Shown: positions 60,388 to 64,000 of the stretch, in pieces | Layout of the letters: every line of letters starts with the position of its first letter | How positions within the stretch are numbered: position 1 is the first letter of the stretch | Source of the DNA: Actinokineospora iranica | Lineage (GTDB): Bacteria; Actinomycetota; Actinomycetes; Mycobacteriales; Pseudonocardiaceae | Reading direction: 5' to 3' | Length of the DNA stretch: 64,000 nt | Assembly: GCF_900101685.1 (NCBI RefSeq) | Contig: NZ_FMZZ01000012.1 | Location: forward strand, 1-64,000 | Notes under the pieces: model-generated | Databases searched by the model: none | What the model was told of the DNA's origin: nothing | The model's input: only the letters and a program-made list of their open reading frames with translations | Translations under genes and position numbers: made by a program

Positions 60388-61512
60388 TCAGAGCTTCCGC
60401 GGACGGTCCAGGCCGAGCACGAAGTCGTATGCCTGCTTGCGCGACCACCCCGGCTGGTCCGCGAGCGCGCGGGCCAGCGTCTTCGCCGACACGTCCTGCG
60501 CCAGCAGCGCGGTGAGCAGCGCCGCCGGGGTCAAGTCCGGCGCGGGATCGCCGGGGAAGTCCTCGACCGGGTCGAGCGCGCACAGGACGTCCCCCGAGCC
60601 GCCCACCTCGCGCGCCAGAGCCAGCGGCCCCCACACCGGAATCTCCCCGGCGTGCGGCAGCACAGTCGCCGCACGGGTGCCGACCGCGCGTTCCGCTTCG
60701 TCCAGGTGCCGGGCCAGATCACTTGCCGGGCACCGGAATACCACTGTGGACGATCGGTGCGCCGTGGCCAGCCGCACGACGTCGCGGCGGGCGAATCCAG
60801 TGGCGAGCAGCACCGGTCCGCCGAGCGGGGACGCCTTCGCCACCGCCAACTCCGGTGGCAGGCCGAGCACCTCGACCACCGGCCGGTCGGCCAGCAGCGC
60901 CCGCACAGCCGGGCCTGTGGTGTCCGTTGTCGACACGGCCAGGACCCGTGCGCTGTCGGAGGGCACCTTCGCGCCGACGATCCCACCGTGCGCGGTGACG
61001 ACAGACCGGGCGGCGGGGTCCTCGGCGAGGACGGCGGCCGCGGCCGCGCATTCGGCGGCGAGCCGGTCGTCGTGGCCCTGGCCTGCCCGGTAGCGGACCA
61101 GCCTGGGATCGGGCCGGTCGTCGCGCTCGACCACGACGTCGACCACCGCGGCCGGGTCGGCCATGGCGGCGGCCAGCGCGCGCGGGAGGTCGGCGGCGGC
61201 GAGGTCGGCGTCGGTGGCCAGGGTGTTCGGCAGCCGTTCGCCGCTGCGGCGCACGACGGCCGCGCCACCGGGCCGCCACCGGGAGTTGGCCAGAGCGCGC
61301 ACCGTCGCGGTCTCGCCGCCCGCGCTGACGGTGATCAGCACCGGGCCCGCGAGGGCGGCAGGCGGGTCGCCGACCAGCGCGCTGTCGACGCCGACCACGC
61401 ACGTCGCCCGGCCGGTGATGTCGGTGTCGACGGCGAACTCGAGGGTCTTGGCATGGGTCGCCCGGATCTGCCGGTGCCCCCGGCACCGCAGCCGCAGCAA
61501 CTCGTCCGCCAC
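60388..61512 (-). CDS. DUF371 domain protein with RsmI-like C-terminal half
   Basis: Residues 1-135 match the DUF371 domain: LRCRGHRQIRATHAKTLEFAV, DSALVGDPPAALAGPVLITVS. The remaining 240 residues look like a worn tetrapyrrole methylase/RsmI module: VVEVLGLPPELAVAKASPLGG, then STVVFRCPASDLARHLDEAE and a C-terminal helical domain ALLAQDVSAKTLARALADQ with SRKQAYDFVLGL like the RsmI tail. RsmI methylates 16S rRNA at C1402, but the SAM-binding glycine loops are not clear here. The fusion therefore may act as an RNA-binding or regulatory protein. It is divergent from the ECF sigma gene. Confidence 0.75.
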   Translation of the reverse strand: MADELLRLRCRGHRQIRATHAKTLEFAVDTDITGRATCVVGVDSALVGDPPAALAGPVLITVSAGGETATVRALANSRWRPGGAAVVRRSGERLPNTLATDADLAAADLPRALAAAMADPAAVVDVVVERDDRPDPRLVRYRAGQGHDDRLAAECAAAAAVLAEDPAARSVVTAHGGIVGAKVPSDSARVLAVSTTDTTGPAVRALLADRPVVEVLGLPPELAVAKASPLGGPVLLATGFARRDVVRLATAHRSSTVVFRCPASDLARHLDEAERAVGTRAATVLPHAGEIPVWGPLALAREVGGSGDVLCALDPVEDFPGDPAPDLTPAALLTALLAQDVSAKTLARALADQPGWSRKQAYDFVLGLDRPRKL

Positions 61513-61645
61513 CGTCCCCGCACCTCTCCCTGGTCCGACCGAGCATAGTGAGGCGCGCCCCGGGCAGGATCGCCACGGGGTCCTGTCACAACGGTCGAGG
61601 TGGGCACGTCACCCCTAAGACGGAACCTGATCGAAGGATGTGACC

Positions 61646-62536
61646 GTGACCGACAGCGACTGGCTGGCCAAGCGATTCGAGGACAACCGCGCCCACCTGC
61701 GCACGGTGGCCTACCGGATGCTGGGCTCGCTCCCCGAGGCGGAGGACGCCGTCCAGGAGGCGTGGCTGCGGCTGTGCCGCGCCGACACCGACGACGTGCG
61801 GAACCTGGCGGGCTGGCTCACCACGGTCGTGTCCCGGGTGTGTCTGGACATGCTCCGCACCCGCAAGACCCGCCGCGAAGACCCCGTCGGCGACGACATC
61901 CCCGAGCCACCCGCCGCGGAGACCGGCCCGGAACAACAGGCCATGCTCGCCGACACCGTGGGCCCGGCGCTGCTGGTCGTCCTGGAGACCCTGGCCCCCG
62001 CCGAGCGCCTGGCGTTCGTCCTGCACGACATGTTCGCCGTCCCCTTCGACGAGATCGCGGGCATCATCGAGCGCTCACCGGCCGCGGCCCGGCAGCTCGC
62101 CAGCCGCGCCCGCCGCCGCGTCCAGGGCGTCTCTTCCGCTCCGGAGGCAGACCTGGCCCGTCAGCGGGAAGTGGTCGACGCCTTCCTCACCGCCTCCCGC
62201 GACGGCGACTTCACGGCCCTGCTCACCGTCCTCGCCCCGGACGTCGTGCTCCGCGCCGACCCGATGGCCGTCGCGGGCGCCACGGCGAACCAGGCGGCGG
62301 GCGCGCCAGTCCTGGCGGCCGAGGTCCGCGGCGCCGCGTCGGTGGCCAAGGCCTTCACCGGCCGGGCCCGCGCTGTCGGGTTGGCGCTGGTCGACGGAGC
62401 GGTCGGGGGCATGTGGGCGCCCGACGGCGAGCCCCGCGTCGTCTTCGACATCGTCGTCAGCGGCGGCAAGATCGTCGCCATCGACGTCGTCGCCGACCCC
62501 GCCCATCTCGCCGAACTCGACCTGTCTGTCCTCTAG
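61646..62536 (+). CDS. ECF41-type RNA polymerase sigma factor (SigJ-like)
   Basis: The 296-residue protein has sigma-70 region 2 (HLRTVAYRMLGSLPEAEDAVQ), region 4 (LAPAERLAFVLHDMFAVPFDEIA) and a C-terminal SnoaL-like domain (VVDAFLTASRDGDFTALLTVL, then RAVGLALVDGAVGGMW). This is the ECF41 layout, in which the C-terminal domain modulates activity instead of a separate anti-sigma factor. GTG 61646 is 7 bp from GAAGGA and is preferred over GTG 61640. ECF41 genes are usually next to a carboxymuconolactone decarboxylase or oxidoreductase target gene; none is visible here. Confidence 0.93.
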   Translation: MTDSDWLAKRFEDNRAHLRTVAYRMLGSLPEAEDAVQEAWLRLCRADTDDVRNLAGWLTTVVSRVCLDMLRTRKTRREDPVGDDIPEPPAAETGPEQQAMLADTVGPALLVVLETLAPAERLAFVLHDMFAVPFDEIAGIIERSPAAARQLASRARRRVQGVSSAPEADLARQREVVDAFLTASRDGDFTALLTVLAPDVVLRADPMAVAGATANQAAGAPVLAAEVRGAASVAKAFTGRARAVGLALVDGAVGGMWAPDGEPRVVFDIVVSGGKIVAIDVVADPAHLAELDLSVL

Positions 62537-62539
62537 CGA

Positions 62540-63847
62540 CTATTGGAGAACCCGGCCTGCGGCGAAGCCCGGGGCGAGGTCCCGTGGCCGGTCGGCGGCC
62601 TGCCCGACCACGTGGACGGCGGCGGAGGCCAGCAAGACCAGGCCGACGGTCACGTGCAGGGATTGCAGCGCGGTCACCGCGGTGTCGGGCAGGCCGTCCT
62701 TGGCGAACAGGAGGCCGGGAAACGGGAGGCCGATGTTGGTGCCGATCGGCCACGCGAACAGCAGCAGGTAGCCCGCGGCCGTCGACGCCAGCATCAGGCG
62801 GGAGCGGTTGACGTAGGCGGCGTGGGCGCCGAGCACGAGGAAGGGGACGAACCAGACCCAGTAGTGCGACCAGCCCATCGGCGCTATCAGGACGCCGGTG
62901 ACGCCGACTGTCGCGACGGCGAGAAGTTCGTTTCCCTGCCTGCTGGCAAGCACCGCCACCGCGAGCGCGACCACCGCGACCAGTCCCGCGACCGAGAGCC
63001 ACAGCAGGGCCGGGGGCTCCGCGTCGCCCAAGGCGCGGCCGATGACGCCGCGGAGGGTCTGGTTCTCCGAGCCGAGGGTGAACGCGGACCCCACGATCCG
63101 GTTGGCGTCGGCGACGTTGCCGGTCCAGAACCGCCAGGACTCGCCCGGGAGGACCAGGAACCCGACGCCGACTGTCGCCGCGACCGCCGACGCGGAGACC
63201 GCGGCGGCCCGGAAGCGTCTGGTGAGCAGCAGGTAGACGATGAAGATGCCCGGGACAAGCTTGATGCCCGCCGCGACGCCGACCAGGGCGCCCTTGGCGC
63301 GGTGGTGGTCGGGCAGGGCGAGGTCGAGGACGACCATGGCCATGAGGATGAGGTTGACCTGGCCCCAGGTGTTGTTCCACAGCACCGGTTGCAGCCCCAG
63401 GCTCAGCGCGCCGAGCGCGGCGGTGGCGGCGAGCCTGCCGTGGTCGCGGGCGTGGCCGAGCATGGCCCAGCCCGTCCACACCACGGCGAGCAGGGCGAAG
63501 ACGTTGGCGCCGAGCACAAGGGCGGGCGCGACCGACACCGGAATCCCGACCAACGGCACGAACAGCACGGCGGCGAACGGGGTGTATTTGAACGTGCCCC
63601 CGATCGTCGGCAGCGCTGCCTTGCCCTCTTCATAGAGCGGAGCCCCGTCGAGAACGGCCTGCCCGGCGGCGACATAGGACCAGAAATCGGTCAGCGCGGA
63701 GCGCAGCGGCACCCAGCGGATTCCCCAGGCGTGGTAGACGTACAAGGCGATCAAGAGGATCATGCCCGCCCCGGCCAGCCAGGTGACGGAACCGGGTAGG
63801 GCGCGCGGTCTTGCGACAGTGGAATGCGACTTCACCGCGGTGACCAT
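62540..63847 (-). CDS. GT87-family mannosyltransferase-like membrane protein
   Basis: The 435-residue integral membrane protein has about ten hydrophobic helices. It shows the GT87 pattern: TDFWSYVAAGQAVLDGAPLY with the catalytic-type Asp in the first external loop, FKYTPFAAVLFVPL, NNTWGQVNLILMAMVVL and SHYWVWFVPFLVL. The family uses polyprenyl-phosphate mannose to add alpha-1,2-mannose to phosphatidylinositol mannosides or lipoarabinomannan on the outer face of the membrane. ATG 63847 has a GGAGGCCGTGAG site; the longer frame to 63985 is less likely. It ends 3 bp from the convergent sigma factor gene. Confidence 0.88.
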   Translation of the reverse strand: MVTAVKSHSTVARPRALPGSVTWLAGAGMILLIALYVYHAWGIRWVPLRSALTDFWSYVAAGQAVLDGAPLYEEGKAALPTIGGTFKYTPFAAVLFVPLVGIPVSVAPALVLGANVFALLAVVWTGWAMLGHARDHGRLAATAALGALSLGLQPVLWNNTWGQVNLILMAMVVLDLALPDHHRAKGALVGVAAGIKLVPGIFIVYLLLTRRFRAAAVSASAVAATVGVGFLVLPGESWRFWTGNVADANRIVGSAFTLGSENQTLRGVIGRALGDAEPPALLWLSVAGLVAVVALAVAVLASRQGNELLAVATVGVTGVLIAPMGWSHYWVWFVPFLVLGAHAAYVNRSRLMLASTAAGYLLLFAWPIGTNIGLPFPGLLFAKDGLPDTAVTALQSLHVTVGLVLLASAAVHVVGQAADRPRDLAPGFAAGRVLQ

Positions 63848-64000
63848 CTCACGGCCTCCGTGTCGCAACACGCCGAAAAGCCGACGACCACCCGGTCGAG
63901 CGAATTCCTCGGGGTGTCGCGGTCGATTTCTCGCCAACGGAAGAATGGGCCGGTCGGTCAGCGCATTGGTGAATACATCCGGCATCCAGTGCGTGCCTTG

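Overview
The window is high-GC, GTG/TTG-start-rich DNA typical of a filamentous actinomycete. Its gene content points to the Pseudonocardiales: a SARP/BTAD-type regulator, nSTAND-WD40 protein, paired PH-domain membrane proteins, an F420-type PPOX protein, a stand-alone bifunctional polymerase, twin-arginine secreted proteins and an orphan A1408 methyltransferase of the KamB type. This placement is inference; no rRNA or species marker is present. It reads as ordinary chromosome with a few patches of accessory or decaying DNA.

Layout. 1-1.9 kb: a lower-GC accessory patch with a shortened NucA/NucB-type nuclease and two unrecognised ORFs. 1.9-7.5 kb: an FAD/Fe-S D-2-hydroxyacid (D-lactate type) dehydrogenase, divergent from a run of three genes (unknown protein, HTH-ImmA/IrrE metalloprotease, LexA-type repressor). 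7.5-15.4 kb: secreted beta-propeller proteins with their likely regulators (MmyB-like, LysR), an SGNH esterase, a TetR regulator, a GyrI-like protein and a secreted glycosidase-like protein. 15.4-19.0 kb: a 1198-residue XRE-nSTAND-WD40 protein. 19.2-25.8 kb: tandem small secreted paralogues, a structured intergenic region, a 5'-truncated MFS gene, a multidomain YrhB/SseB-like protein, a wrecked nucleoside hydrolase gene, and a duplicated tRNA-Lys locus with one decayed copy 971 bp from the intact one. 25.9-36.5 kb: cell-envelope and secretion genes (L,D-transpeptidase, S1 protease, RTX-like protein), a SARP regulator, tRNA-His, oligoribonuclease, a GCS2-type ligase, an intergenic block of large inverted and tandem repeats, two PH-domain membrane proteins and a ferredoxin-reductase-like flavoprotein.

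36.7-53.3 kb is rich in lipid metabolism: a double-SDR acyl reductase, a drug-efflux MFS gene overlapping it antisense, a TPR membrane protein, a lactate-monooxygenase-like flavoprotein, a DNA polymerase I-like protein, a fatty-acyl-CoA ligase and a pentapeptide protein. Then comes a TetR-controlled, translationally coupled operon: ACAD10/11-type acyl-CoA dehydrogenase, two SDRs, ACAD10/11-type phosphotransferase, histidine phosphatase and SMP-30/strictosidine-synthase-like protein. The most interesting reading of this operon is a bacterial pathway for 4-hydroxy-acyl-CoA catabolism, in which the kinase and dehydrogenase parts that are fused in animal ACAD10/11 are separate genes.

53.4-64 kb: a trypsin-like protease, two different membrane desaturases, a PPOX protein, a STAS protein, a repeat-rich secreted protein, a probable 16S rRNA A1408 methyltransferase (aminoglycoside-resistance type), a DUF371/RsmI-like fusion, an ECF41-type sigma factor and a GT87 mannosyltransferase-like membrane protein. 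Two intergenic elements, 27 kb apart, share about 60 bp of sequence ending in a perfect 9-bp DnaA box.
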